A DNA stretch of 64,000 nt from Olavius algarvensis spirochete endosymbiont (GTDB taxonomy: Bacteria; Spirochaetota; Spirochaetia; DSM-2461), in assembly GCA_900608495.1 (NCBI GenBank), contig UWYT01000139.1, positions 1 to 64,000 of the forward strand, given 5' to 3'. Under the pieces are notes generated by a model. It saw only the letters and a list, made by a program, of their open reading frames with translations, had not been told where the DNA came from and did no database searches. This document shows positions 9,354 to 18,514 of the stretch, piece by piece. Each line of letters begins with the position of its first letter. Position 1 is the first letter of the stretch. The position numbers were made by a program, and so were the translations under genes.

Positions 9354-9552
9354 AGTATTTCCAGCTTCTTTCCTGCACCTCGGCGTTGGTATAGTAGAGT
9401 TCTGTCAGTACGGAAAGGCGACGAGTTCTCACCGATACTATTGCTCCCGATACACTTACCGCCGCCACCGTCACCACGGCAAAAATAATGATAGCTACAA
9501 GAGCATCGAGTGTGGCATATCCGCTAGTTTTTCCAGGAGTGGATATCCGCAT
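9331..9552 (-). CDS. Short minor pseudopilin GspI-like
   Basis: From the ATG at 9552, which has a good GGAGG ribosome binding site 6 bases upstream, the product is only 73 residues: a pilin leader and helix (SGYATLDALVAIIIFAVVTVAAVS) and a very short periplasmic part. The open frame extends to 9663, but that would embed the leader 38 residues inside, so the short start is preferred. It overlaps gspG by 29 bases. GspI is normally near 120 residues, so this is a minimal version. It fits the I position between G and J. Confidence 0.65.
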   Translation of the reverse strand: MRISTPGKTSGYATLDALVAIIIFAVVTVAAVSVSGAIVSVRTRRLSVLTELYYTNAEVQERSWKYYASSSNQ

Positions 9553-9982
9553 CGGGACCCTCCCCGCCTTCCAGTCCATCGGCGCCGTGTGATAATATTG
9601 CATAGGGTAGTCCCTCTGGCCCCGGGCGCCTATAGATATAGTCTCTCCCCCAGGAATCCTCAATGTCCTTCCTGGTTAGATATGGTCCAGACCATCCAGA
9701 AGGAACCGGGGATGTTACCGGCACTGCCCAAAGGGCATCAAGCCCCTGTTCTTCGCTGGGATACATGCCACAGTCCAGGTAATAGCTGTCCAGAGCCAAG
9801 GAAAATGCGGCAATTTCATTGGCGGCGGTGGCCTGTCTAGCCTTGTTCACATAACGAACACCGGCAAAGCTCACAGCTCCGGTAAGAATAAAAAAAATGG
9901 TAACTGCGATAACAGTCTCTATAAGGGCCCATCCGGCTTCAAAGGGCCGCATTTCTGCATTCAATATCCTGTTAGTCATCAC
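9524..9982 (-). CDS. gspG: Major pseudopilin GspG-like
   Basis: The 152-residue protein has a pilin leader (MRPFEAG/WALIETVIAV) with Glu at +5 after the predicted cleavage, a hydrophobic helix, and the GspG body: LDSYYLDCGMYPSEEQGLDALW, then YLTRKDIEDSWGRDYIYRRPG. The YPSEEQGL and DSWG motifs are characteristic of the major pseudopilin, where acidic residues of the C-terminal loop bind calcium. It is the first gene of the secretion operon, with a candidate promoter 30-55 bases upstream. An upstream MMTNRILNAE extension makes the leader about 17 residues. Confidence 0.85.
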   Translation of the reverse strand: MMTNRILNAEMRPFEAGWALIETVIAVTIFFILTGAVSFAGVRYVNKARQATAANEIAAFSLALDSYYLDCGMYPSEEQGLDALWAVPVTSPVPSGWSGPYLTRKDIEDSWGRDYIYRRPGPEGLPYAILSHGADGLEGGEGPDADIHSWKN

Positions 9983-10008
9983 TTACAGTTGCCCCTCATA
10001 GACTATGA

Positions 10009-10046
10009 ATTTAACACACACGAGTCTTATATGCCAAGATTGGCAT
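10009..10046 (-). promoter_or_regulatory. Candidate gspG operon promoter with overlapping palindrome
   Basis: On the minus strand a -35-like TTGGCA (10037-10032) is separated by 17 bases from a -10-like TTAAAT (10014-10009), about 30 bases before the gspG start. The -35 element lies inside a perfect inverted repeat ATGCCAA-GA-TTGGCAT (10031-10046), which would suit a dimeric regulator binding over the promoter. The -10 match is moderate. No transcription evidence is available. Confidence 0.4.
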
Positions 10047-10806
10047 TTGCGAAGAACAAGTTGAAATCACAGTGGATAAGTATAGCATAAATTGCTCTCG
10101 AGAAGTGCTTTCTTTGTTGAAAGCACATCGAGGATGGGTCTGTCCTTTCGAAATCGAGGAACTTCTATATGTCGCATTTGTCATCGATATGTTTTTTTGG
10201 ATGACTGACTGGATGGAAGGTTTCAACATCGGAAAATGCAAGCCTGGCTCCGGAAGCTTCAGAATAAGCACTCGAACAAGAAACATCAGTGATTATTTAG
10301 TTCGTAACAGCGATATCTCGTAATCAATAGTTCTCATCCACGATTTCTCTTGTCCATGTAAGAACTGCACAAACATGAGAGAGCTCAGACGAATGTGGAA
10401 TCTTAGATGCGCATAAACGTTAGTACAACAGGAGCGGAAACTGACTCCGGAACAATGATACGTGATACCGGCCTAGCAGCTACAGTGTCACTGCTACCCT
10501 AAATATGCAATGTGAATCTCCATAACGGAGTCAGGAATTGGCGAGCCATTGCGATGCCTCGGCGGTGATTTTGGAGCTATTTGGATAGACTGCAGTGAGG
10601 CCATTTCTGCAACTGTGGAAGATGAGACTTCCGATGAGGCCCAAGTTGCCCAATCACCGCAGGCCCGGGAAAATCGAAGTGAATCCAGGGTTCATCAGCG
10701 TCGAGGCGGAAATGAGACTCGAGTTTCCCGAAGAGATTGCTCCACTGATATCTTCATTCTGAAGATGCATAGCTGGCTGAAGCCTTTGCTCCCGCAAAGC
10801 AATTGA
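10047..10806. other. 760-base stretch with no supportable gene
   Basis: This interval between the secretion operon and the HEAT-repeat gene holds only unconvincing open frames (83 residues on plus at 10072-10323, 91 on minus at 10011-10286), neither with a credible ribosome binding site or recognisable sequence. A small hairpin (CTTTGC-TCCC-GCAAAG, 10784-10799) sits just past the end of the HEAT gene but has no T-run. Short protein-like stretches appear in the plus frames of 10590-10760 and suggest a decayed gene, but I could not identify it. No tRNA was recognised. Confidence 0.5.
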
Positions 10807-12240
10807 TTATCCACCATGCCTTACTTCCCGGCGCACTCGCTCGTCAATACCTTCTCTATCGAAGCTGTTTATCCTATTCATCAACGACACAATATTGTTT
10901 CGACGGATTCCTCGAATTCCGTATACTTGGATTACCCAATTTTCGTGATTAAGCATTCGCTCATAAACCGTTGCAAGAGCAGCCCATTCGATTTTTGAGG
11001 CCTCGAGGCAGATGAACTCCAGAAAACGTTCCTTATCCTCCTTCCACAATCTGTCCATGATGGAAAAAATTGCCTTTTCAGTGCCGGGTATTCTGTTCTC
11101 GGTAAGCGCCAGGAAGCTGGCCAATCGGATATCAGAAGGATTTTTGCTATTTACAAAATACTCAATTAGAAAATTCCAATCTCTTCGGTTAGATGATTTC
11201 CCCAACGCGTGAACCGACGCGATTCGAACTTGCTTTACTGGGTCGTTGACTATCTTGTATCTCAATAATTCGCGAACCCCGGGTGCATCCGATTCGGAGA
11301 GTTTTTCGGCCGCAATCATCCTTATACGCCAAAAAGAATCTCGTTTGAGCGCTTGAATTAAAACCGCGGTTATATCATCCCGATTGGGAAATTCAGCAAG
11401 TCCAGCCAGTGCATACGAACGCAGATTCGCATCATCAGTTTCATAATAAATCCTCTCAATAACTTCGTAATCTTCAATACGACCAATCTTGCCAACCGAA
11501 ATACATGCGAATCTGCGATGAACGGCAGGGATACTCGCATCATCGACTATGGCAATTAGTTCGTCTGCGGCCGGCCCATAACGCAAGTCTCCAAGTGCTA
11601 CTATAAGTGCCGCTACGAGCTCTTCCTCGACAAACGGATCCTCAGCCTTCAGTTTGTCCAGCAACCGTTTGATTCTCGCCGCATCTACTGCTCCACCCAT
11701 AAGTCCAATGGCTCTTACGGCAGAGGTCGCAATTTCCGAATTTCGATTATCTACAATCTCAATCAGCAAATTCTGTGATTTAAAGTGCTTCAGCTTTGCC
11801 AGGTATGACATTGCCGCTTTGACTGTAGCAGGTTCAAAGGCAAGTTCGTCCACAACCTTGACCAGCTCATTTTCCGCAATAACAAGTCCGGCCTTATAAG
11901 ATGTTTCTTCCCATAAACTGTATATTCCAGTGGCGATTGACGAGTTTCGAGTTTCCTGCAGTATGTCTTTCAGTACATCGTTGTACTTCTCATTCTTTTC
12001 TCTTCGGAGTTCTGTCAGTATTGTTGCCACTTCACTATCAATTCCGTTTAAAAGAACGCTCTTTCGACGATCTACCTCTTCACTTGGATTCTCCACTGGA
12101 AGATTCACTCTCATACTGTCTGGCAGGCTGTTGGAGTTGAGCGGCGAAGTTGCCACATCTAATCGATTAGGCGATTCCTGCGAGATCAGAATCTCTGAAA
12201 CTAACAGGATTAAAATCAACGCTGATTTACTTCTCACCAT
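10807..12240 (-). CDS. Exported HEAT-repeat protein
   Basis: The protein (477 residues from the ATG at 12240; an ATG at 12243 is equally possible) has an N-terminal signal (ALILILLVSEILISQESP) and then a long array of HEAT/PBS-lyase-like repeats, for example AVRAIGLMGGAVDAARIKRLL, VAALIVALGDLRYGPAADEL, FACISVGKIGRIEDYEVIERI, YALAGLAEFPNRDDITAVLI and ASVHALGKSSNRRDW. Such arrays form superhelical scaffolds for protein binding. A ribosome binding site (CAGGA) lies just upstream and the start overlaps the murJ stop by about 14 bases, so it is coupled to murJ. A role in the periplasm, perhaps with cell-envelope synthesis, is inferred from context only. Confidence 0.75.
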   Translation of the reverse strand: MVRSKSALILILLVSEILISQESPNRLDVATSPLNSNSLPDSMRVNLPVENPSEEVDRRKSVLLNGIDSEVATILTELRREKNEKYNDVLKDILQETRNSSIATGIYSLWEETSYKAGLVIAENELVKVVDELAFEPATVKAAMSYLAKLKHFKSQNLLIEIVDNRNSEIATSAVRAIGLMGGAVDAARIKRLLDKLKAEDPFVEEELVAALIVALGDLRYGPAADELIAIVDDASIPAVHRRFACISVGKIGRIEDYEVIERIYYETDDANLRSYALAGLAEFPNRDDITAVLIQALKRDSFWRIRMIAAEKLSESDAPGVRELLRYKIVNDPVKQVRIASVHALGKSSNRRDWNFLIEYFVNSKNPSDIRLASFLALTENRIPGTEKAIFSIMDRLWKEDKERFLEFICLEASKIEWAALATVYERMLNHENWVIQVYGIRGIRRNNIVSLMNRINSFDREGIDERVRREVRHGG

Positions 12241-13828
12241 CATTATCCTGACGTATCGAATTGAGAACCAGAGATACGGTTTCAATTTTCATCCAGCCAT
12301 AGAAAAGAACTATGATTGCGGAACTTACAAGAGCAATGAGCGCTAACAATCCAACTCCTGTCCAGCTGACTCCGGATAGCCACCAGCTTCTTCCAAGGAG
12401 TTGATAAAAACCCAAAATCACTAACACGCCGGCAGTGTTACCGATTAAAATCTTTCCAAATGCTGACAATACTTCCCCTGCTATCCTGAATTTGCTTATA
12501 CGTCGAATCAAAATGTACTGCAAAATCGAACCAATTGTAAAAGCTATGGAATTGGCCCATGCCAACGCAATGCTGTCCCCATCCATCCAAAAAACAAATA
12601 CTAGAGATAAAGCTATGTCAATGAATACTGTTAGCAAGGCGCAAAAAAAGGATCGTTTGATTGCACCTAGAGCATATAGCGCTCTTTGAGAAATACCAAA
12701 AAGGCCGATAAAAGGCATTCCCACCGAGTACGCGGCAAGCACATTGGCCGTTGCAATCGAATTCTCAGGTGTAAAGGCACGCCTTTGAAAAGCAATAGCA
12801 ACTATGGGCTCTCCAAGGAGTACTAAAATCATAGCTGAAGGAACTAGAAGGGCCCAAAGGTTTCGATATCCAAAACTTAGGCAATCTATCAAGCCGTTGT
12901 TGTCATTGAGTGCTGCACATCGACTCATTTTAGGATATAGAACAGTTGCAATTGATGCGGAAAATATACCAAAAGGGAGCTGAAAGAAGACAATTGCGTA
13001 GGTAAGAGAAGAAGTATTCCCATCGGGAAGAGTTGATGCCAGCAACATCGCTATCTGACTGTTTATCACAAATAGCGAGGAGGTGAGCAGCATAGGCAGC
13101 CATTTCCGCAAAACCCGTTTTAACGAATCATCATTGAAATCGAACGATGGAATCAGTCCATACCCCATTCTTCTAAAACTCGGGTACTGTACAAGTATCT
13201 GTGCCAGGCCGCCAGCCAGAACACCTGCACCGATTGACACCGTCCCCCATCTTCCCTGCCCGAATAGCAAAAACAGTATAACGCAAATCGAGAAAGCAAT
13301 TGGAGTAAGCGCCGGAATAAGAAATCGGTTATGGCTATTGTGCACCGCCATCATAATCGCACTGAGCGAAACAAACAGCAGATAGGGCATCATCCAGCGA
13401 AGTAGTACAACACTTAGCTCTTTTTTGTACGGATCGCTGAATCTCTCGAAAATGTATAGAACCTGCTCAGGGAATAGAAGCGCCCCAAGCAAAACAGGGG
13501 CAATAATGATTATCTGAAACCCGATTATGGTTTTACCTAATCGCCTGGCCTTCAAACCAGATGTATCTAAGACAATCTCACGAGATAACTCGGGTACGAA
13601 CGCAGTGCTTAAGGCGCCTTCAGCCAGAAGCTTCCTCAAATTGTTAGGAATATTGAATATCAAGTTGATAACGTCGGCTGTACCCCCTGCGCCAAACAGA
13701 GCGCCTATTGTAGCCGTGCGAACAAAACCCAAAATCCTGCTGATTAAAGTACATCCCATTATTACGAACGCAGAACGTGCGCTCCGCTGGTTGCTCGCAC
13801 TATTTATCAACTGTTCCAAACCTCTCAA
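12227..13828 (-). CDS. murJ: Lipid II flippase MurJ (MviN family)
   Basis: The 533-residue polytopic protein belongs to the MOP exporter superfamily and flips the peptidoglycan precursor lipid II across the inner membrane. Visible family signatures are the N-terminal GCTLISRILGFVRTATIGALFGAG, then FNIPNNLRKLLAEGALSTAFVPE, both hallmarks of MviN/MurJ, followed by about 14 hydrophobic segments. The arginines of the N-lobe cavity (SRILGFVR) are present. The length is normal (about 510-530). It overlaps tgt by 29 bases upstream and the HEAT-repeat gene by about 14 bases downstream. Confidence 0.95.
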   Translation of the reverse strand: MRGLEQLINSASNQRSARSAFVIMGCTLISRILGFVRTATIGALFGAGGTADVINLIFNIPNNLRKLLAEGALSTAFVPELSREIVLDTSGLKARRLGKTIIGFQIIIIAPVLLGALLFPEQVLYIFERFSDPYKKELSVVLLRWMMPYLLFVSLSAIMMAVHNSHNRFLIPALTPIAFSICVILFLLFGQGRWGTVSIGAGVLAGGLAQILVQYPSFRRMGYGLIPSFDFNDDSLKRVLRKWLPMLLTSSLFVINSQIAMLLASTLPDGNTSSLTYAIVFFQLPFGIFSASIATVLYPKMSRCAALNDNNGLIDCLSFGYRNLWALLVPSAMILVLLGEPIVAIAFQRRAFTPENSIATANVLAAYSVGMPFIGLFGISQRALYALGAIKRSFFCALLTVFIDIALSLVFVFWMDGDSIALAWANSIAFTIGSILQYILIRRISKFRIAGEVLSAFGKILIGNTAGVLVILGFYQLLGRSWWLSGVSWTGVGLLALIALVSSAIIVLFYGWMKIETVSLVLNSIRQDNDGEK

Positions 13829-14921
13829 GAAATGCGGTTTTGAAGCCTAGAAAAGTACCGTTTCTTATTGCTCCACGCGCCTCTTCCATCATCGTAAACA
13901 GAAATTGCAAATTGTGATGGGTAAGCAGCATCGGCCCCAGTATCTCCTTCGCTACAAATAGATGCCTTAAATAACCGCGGCTGTAATGCGCACAAGCGGG
14001 ACATATGCATTCTGTATCAATAGGACGAACATCATCTTTAAATTGCGAGTTCTTGACATTGATCATCCCAAATCGAGTGAAGCAAGTACCGTTTCTGGCA
14101 ACTCTCGTCGGGTAAGCGCAATCAAAGAAATCAATCCCCTCTTCTATTGATTCCAGCATATACTCAGGCGTACCTATTCCCATTATATACCTAGGTTTAT
14201 CACGGGGTAGCAAAGGAGCGGTATATCCAAGGAATTCCTTGAAAACTTCGGGTTTTTCGCCAACTGACAGACCGCCAATCGCATAACCGGGAAGATCCAG
14301 TTCCGATAGAAGCGATGAACTCAACACTCGTAATTCCTTGAAAAAATTTCCCTGAACAATTCCGAATAGATACCCTCTGGATGATGCGGAGTGCTCAAGA
14401 TAGCGTTGTTTTGCACGTTTAGCCCAAAGAGCCGTAAGTTCAACAGCTTCACGCGCTTCATCTGCTTCTATGCCAGGGGCTGTGCAGACATCAAGTTGCA
14501 TTTGAATATCGCTTCCGAGAGCAACTTGTATATCCACAACTGACTCTGGTGTTAAGAAATGCCTGGATCCATCAATGTGGGAAGTGAAAGCAACTCCATC
14601 TCTTGCAATCTTTCTAAACGATGCAAGTGAAAACACCTGAAACCCGCCTGAATCAGTGAGTATACTTCCATTCCACGATGAGAAATTGTGCAAGCCGCCA
14701 TATTTCTCTATAACTTGAACGCCCGGTCTCAAATACAGGTGGTATGTATTGCTCAGAATAAGTGAATAGCCAATATGACGGAGGGTGCTGTGTTGTATCG
14801 CTTTGACCGTACCGTTGGTGCCAACAGGCAAAAATGTCGGAATTTCAACGTCGCCTCTTGGCAGGTGAAGCGTTCCGGTTCTAGCCGAGCAATCCTTGTC
14901 GTTCGCAACTATCTCTAACAT
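13800..14921 (-). CDS. tgt: tRNA-guanine transglycosylase (queuine/preQ1)
   Basis: From the ATG at 14921 the protein has 373 residues, the usual size. It exchanges guanine-34 for preQ1 in GUN-anticodon tRNAs during queuosine synthesis. Visible motifs are FLPVGTNGTVKAI, LSNTYHLYLRPG, the catalytic region LTDSGGFQVFSL (Asp nucleophile/base region), GIVQGN, YAIGGLSVGE, MGIGTPEYMLE, DCAYPTRVARNGT and the zinc site CICPACAHYSRGYLRHL. The longer frame to 14957 would overlap lptG; the chosen start leaves an 8-base gap. The other queuosine gene here, queA, lies 29 kb away. Confidence 0.96.
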   Translation of the reverse strand: MLEIVANDKDCSARTGTLHLPRGDVEIPTFLPVGTNGTVKAIQHSTLRHIGYSLILSNTYHLYLRPGVQVIEKYGGLHNFSSWNGSILTDSGGFQVFSLASFRKIARDGVAFTSHIDGSRHFLTPESVVDIQVALGSDIQMQLDVCTAPGIEADEAREAVELTALWAKRAKQRYLEHSASSRGYLFGIVQGNFFKELRVLSSSLLSELDLPGYAIGGLSVGEKPEVFKEFLGYTAPLLPRDKPRYIMGIGTPEYMLESIEEGIDFFDCAYPTRVARNGTCFTRFGMINVKNSQFKDDVRPIDTECICPACAHYSRGYLRHLFVAKEILGPMLLTHHNLQFLFTMMEEARGAIRNGTFLGFKTAFLERFGTVDK

Positions 14922-14929
14922 CGTCGCTT

Positions 14930-16009
14930 CTAAGTCTTCGCATGCCTGAACATCCACGCACCAAGCGCTAAAAAGCCCAGGTAAGGAATCACGCTTCCCG
15001 CTATTGGCGTGAGAATACCCAATTCAGATAGTAAGGTTGATATCATGCGAACTATGTACCATACGGAAGACATCGCAAGGCTGGCCAGCAGACTAACCAG
15101 CAAGATATTGCGCCGAAAACGACCGCCAAGGGCACCGGCGAACAATACAACTAAAAACGGTGTGAGCGCCATTGTGAAACGTTGATAGTATTTCGCTTGG
15201 TGCACTTTATAGGGCAACCCCGTTCTCTTATGTATCGCTATCCATGCCCGCGCTTCCTTTCCAGTCATCTCTTCAATTTCCCTCGTATCAAGTCGGAAGG
15301 TATCCGGATTCTCATTAATCAGCTCGTCGCTGTATTCCTCTCTCGAAACTTGTAGTATCTCTTCGTCTTCCCCGTAGTAATAGATTCTACACCCTTCAAG
15401 CTGCCACAACCCAGATTCATTCCAGGCCGCCTTCTGTGCATCTATCCGCTTAAAGAACTCATAATCCTCGTTCAGCATAATGACAGTTAAACCCGAGAGT
15501 GTGGAAGTTGAATCATCATAGTAATCCGCAACATAAATAACTCGTCCTCCCATGGATATAGCCACCGCATTCGAACGGCTTTTTGAATCCTGTTTTCCGA
15601 GGAGTTTATTGGAAATCATATTGCTCTTCTTAGTGATTGGTATCGCAACACGGTCTTCCAATATGAAGACTCCTGCACTCAGAACGACGGCCAGCGCCAA
15701 CAGAGGTAAAACAAACCTCAACAACGAAACTCCTGATCCAAAAACCGCAATCAGCTCGTTTCTTGCGCCAAGGTTCCCAAACGCAAAAGCAGCCGCGAAC
15801 ATTGCACCGATAGGTATTGCAAATATCAAAGCTCTTGGAGCATACATGAAGCTTATTTGGATGGCCTGGCCAAATGGCACCTCAAGATTCAGGTATTGCC
15901 AAAGATTGGTAAAAATATCTGCAAGTACCAGTATGAGAGTGAAAAAAAGAACTCCGAGAATTAGAAAGGGGACAAACTCCAGAAGTAACAGTTTCTGAAA
16001 CAACCTCAA
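14930..16009 (-). CDS. lptG: LptF/LptG-family permease (second of pair)
   Basis: The 359-residue protein has an N-terminal membrane helix pair (LLLEFVPFLILGVLFFTLILVLADIF), two more helices by residue 120, a periplasmic beta-jellyroll (about 125-265), and C-terminal helices, which is the YjgP/YjgQ permease layout. With LptF it forms the inner-membrane export complex powered by LptB, normally for lipopolysaccharide; in spirochaetes without classical LPS the substrate may be another glycolipid. The ATG overlaps the stop of the preceding permease gene. The F versus G label is by order. Confidence 0.8.
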   Translation of the reverse strand: MRLFQKLLLLEFVPFLILGVLFFTLILVLADIFTNLWQYLNLEVPFGQAIQISFMYAPRALIFAIPIGAMFAAAFAFGNLGARNELIAVFGSGVSLLRFVLPLLALAVVLSAGVFILEDRVAIPITKKSNMISNKLLGKQDSKSRSNAVAISMGGRVIYVADYYDDSTSTLSGLTVIMLNEDYEFFKRIDAQKAAWNESGLWQLEGCRIYYYGEDEEILQVSREEYSDELINENPDTFRLDTREIEEMTGKEARAWIAIHKRTGLPYKVHQAKYYQRFTMALTPFLVVLFAGALGGRFRRNILLVSLLASLAMSSVWYIVRMISTLLSELGILTPIAGSVIPYLGFLALGAWMFRHAKT

Positions 16010-17283
16010 GACTGCACCCGGCGCAAATAAAAGCCCACTCCTATAACAAGCAACACAATCTCAGGTGCTATCATCACAAGGAACGGAGAAGCATCAGTTC
16101 TCAATCCTAACGAGCGCCCTAATACAAGTAAGCTCCAATAGAAAGTTGTTAACAATAAACCAATGAAAAATCCCACTGCCCTGCCACTCCTTTTTGCCAT
16201 CAAACCCAATGGAAAGGCCAGGAAAACGAATGGCAAGGAGGCAAACGGTATGGCGAATTTCTGATAGTACTCCAGCTTCCAGATTTGAATTGAATGATCT
16301 ACAGGCAAACCTGCTTCAAGCTCTTTTATTCTTGAATAATCATTGGCTATATTGTTCTTGGTATTCTCTATCATGCCAGCCTTACCTCTGGCCAAGCTGA
16401 AATATTCCAGAGACAGCTCGTATTTCTGCCGCTCAATTCGCACTCCTTGTTCCTCAAAGCGTTTTCTCTGATTTTCCGACTTCTCCCTGATAGTATTGCG
16501 AACTGCCAAAATGCGCATGTATGCTGGATTCTCAGACTGATCAAAAATTGTCGACATATCACCCAGAAGGCGATAATCCATGTAATCAGCCCGTCCCCAG
16601 GTCCACTCATCAGTTCTAATTGAATTTGGGGTTAGTGATAAAACATCATGCATTCTGAAACCAGGAAATCCCCTTTTGTTATCCCTGATTGAGGGCGAAG
16701 CAAAACGCGCTATAATGGAGCTGAGATTCCCCGAATTGTCTCTCTCCACTATTATCATAGGATGAATACCGACATCGTCAATTGCGCCTGTAATAAAGGT
16801 TGTGTGACGAAATCTGCGAACCGAGTATTCTCCCAATTCCAACTCAGGGTACGTAAGACTGAGTTCCACCCAAAGCCGCTGAAAAGCCTTTGTGCCGGCG
16901 GGAAGGAGAAAATCATTTACACCGAACGATACTATGGAAATGGCGATTCCTAGAACCAAAACAGGCTGAAGAATTGCGGATTTCTTAACCCCGGCGCTCC
17001 TCATGGCCAAAATTTCGTTGTCGGAGGAAAATCGGCCGTAGGCCATTAGAGCTGCAGTCATTGTTGCAAATGGAGCAGACAAAGTTAGAAAAGAGGGGGT
17101 GGAGTACAGTATTAACAACAATACCGATCCTATCGGTATCCCCTTTGCCAGTATTCCCTGAGCCATCAACAAAAGCTGATTAAAAAAGAAAACCAGGAAG
17201 AAGAATTGAAAACTGACAAAAAAGGAAAATAGGAACTCGGATGCGATATATCGATTGAGAGTGTGATGCTTACCGAGTGTCAT
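16006..17283 (-). CDS. lptF: LptF/LptG-family permease (first of pair)
   Basis: The 425-residue permease starts at the ATG at 17283 (MTLGKHHTLNRYIASEF); the frame extends to 17307. Two N-terminal helices (FLFSFFVSFQFFFLVFFFNQLL and the segment after residue 45), the conserved SLP/TLSAPFATMTAALMAYGRFSSDNE region followed by AMRSAGVKKS, a periplasmic jellyroll, a coiled-coil insertion (about 280-330), and C-terminal helices with LGRSLGLRTDASPFL define the YjgP/YjgQ family. The coupling-helix motif FSSDNEILAMRSAG that contacts LptB is intact. No lptB is in this window. Confidence 0.85.
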   Translation of the reverse strand: MTLGKHHTLNRYIASEFLFSFFVSFQFFFLVFFFNQLLLMAQGILAKGIPIGSVLLLILYSTPSFLTLSAPFATMTAALMAYGRFSSDNEILAMRSAGVKKSAILQPVLVLGIAISIVSFGVNDFLLPAGTKAFQRLWVELSLTYPELELGEYSVRRFRHTTFITGAIDDVGIHPMIIVERDNSGNLSSIIARFASPSIRDNKRGFPGFRMHDVLSLTPNSIRTDEWTWGRADYMDYRLLGDMSTIFDQSENPAYMRILAVRNTIREKSENQRKRFEEQGVRIERQKYELSLEYFSLARGKAGMIENTKNNIANDYSRIKELEAGLPVDHSIQIWKLEYYQKFAIPFASLPFVFLAFPLGLMAKRSGRAVGFFIGLLLTTFYWSLLVLGRSLGLRTDASPFLVMIAPEIVLLVIGVGFYLRRVQS

Positions 17284-18514
17284 AGATATCGCCGGATATT
17301 TTGACAAGGCCTCCGCCCAGGGTTCCAGCCCATATATTCCCTCTGGTATCGACAGATAGACTGGTTACATCGACGGATGGCAATCCTTCGTCAATACTCA
17401 GTCTATCCCAAGTCCCATTGTTCAGATTCCAGCAGTTCAAGCCAGATCCAAAAGTACCGAAGAATAGTAATCCGTTCAATTCAGCTACTGATAGAACCCA
17501 AAGATCGCCTAGTTCTTCCAATCCAAACCACAGTACCTCGGAAGTCTTCGTATTCCAGATAAAAGCACCATCACCAAAGGTTCCCCCAACAATCCGATCA
17601 CCAAATTTCGAAACAGAAGTTATGTTTGCCTCCTTAAGTGAAGCTGAAGGAGGTCGTATCCAAATGTTTTCCCTGGGTCTATATAAAAATAGACCCATGT
17701 TCATTGTAGTGACAATAAGTTCTTCATCGTCTCCTAATTCAAGTCTTGTTATAAACTTACCTGGATTAGGGATTATACTCCATTCATATCCTTCTTTTAC
17801 CCAGAGTCCTTCTCCGAGCGTGCCAAGATAAACCTTGTTGTCAAGGATGCACAAATCCTGCAGACGTTCATTAACCGGCAAATCCTTTATAAGCTCCCAA
17901 ATCCCCGATTCGATATCATATCTCTCTAAAACTCCATATCTTACAACCCAAATCGAGGCTTTATGTTTCCTGATTCGATTAACTGTCCGTATTGCCAGGG
18001 TTGGCAGGCCAGCATCCCACGGAGTGTAAGTTTGTAGAGGATCCGATAAGCGTGTTATGCCTCCTGTCCAGGTGCCAATCCAAACATCATCATTATCAGT
18101 AAGCAGCGCGGAAACATTCCCTCCCGCTAATCCCAGTTCCGATCCAGACCACTTTTCAGTGAACAAAAGCCCGCGCATGTACGCCCATTGTGATCTTTCC
18201 CATCCAGGTGATATCCGCTCTTTGTCAATTTTTCCAAAGAGTTGTTTTGCTTCTTTCCTCTTGTCTGTTTTCCACAAGGCGTCAATTTCCGTCAGCAGAT
18301 AATCAAGCGGCATAGAAGCTTCCGCCGACGCATTGGCTTCTCGTATGTGTGCGGCAGATTCCGTTCTCATATCACGGTAAATTTCATCGACTGAATCTGA
18401 GATTACTGTATTACTTTTTTTCGATGTGTTACAAGAAAACAACAGTAAGGATGAGAACAGGAAAAAAAGCACACAGCTGAAGCGGCGTGCATGGAATAAG
18501 CGATTCAAATTCAT
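17270..18514 (-). CDS. Beta-propeller lipoprotein upstream of lptFG
   Basis: The 414-residue protein carries a lipobox (LLLFSC, Cys28) and, after a helical spacer to about 130, a series of propeller blades of the two-component-regulator-propeller type: SALLTDNDDVWIGTWTGGI, LCILDNKVYLGTLGEGLW, VAELNGLLFFGTFGSGL, SLSVDTRGNIWAGTLGGGL. The repeated pattern (W/Y/F)xGTxGxGL marks blade ends. It overlaps dut upstream (ATGA) and lptF downstream (14 bases), so it is translated with the permeases. It may be a periplasmic partner of the lipid exporter; that role is inferred from position. No orthologue is recognised. Confidence 0.75.
   Translation of the reverse strand: MNLNRLFHARRFSCVLFFLFSSLLLFSCNTSKKSNTVISDSVDEIYRDMRTESAAHIREANASAEASMPLDYLLTEIDALWKTDKRKEAKQLFGKIDKERISPGWERSQWAYMRGLLFTEKWSGSELGLAGGNVSALLTDNDDVWIGTWTGGITRLSDPLQTYTPWDAGLPTLAIRTVNRIRKHKASIWVVRYGVLERYDIESGIWELIKDLPVNERLQDLCILDNKVYLGTLGEGLWVKEGYEWSIIPNPGKFITRLELGDDEELIVTTMNMGLFLYRPRENIWIRPPSASLKEANITSVSKFGDRIVGGTFGDGAFIWNTKTSEVLWFGLEELGDLWVLSVAELNGLLFFGTFGSGLNCWNLNNGTWDRLSIDEGLPSVDVTSLSVDTRGNIWAGTLGGGLVKISGDIYDTR

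Noticed and set aside
10072-10323. 83-residue plus-strand open frame and 91-residue minus-strand frame over the same bases
   Set aside because: No ribosome binding site, no recognisable motif, and the two frames overlap each other in a gap; more likely chance frames.
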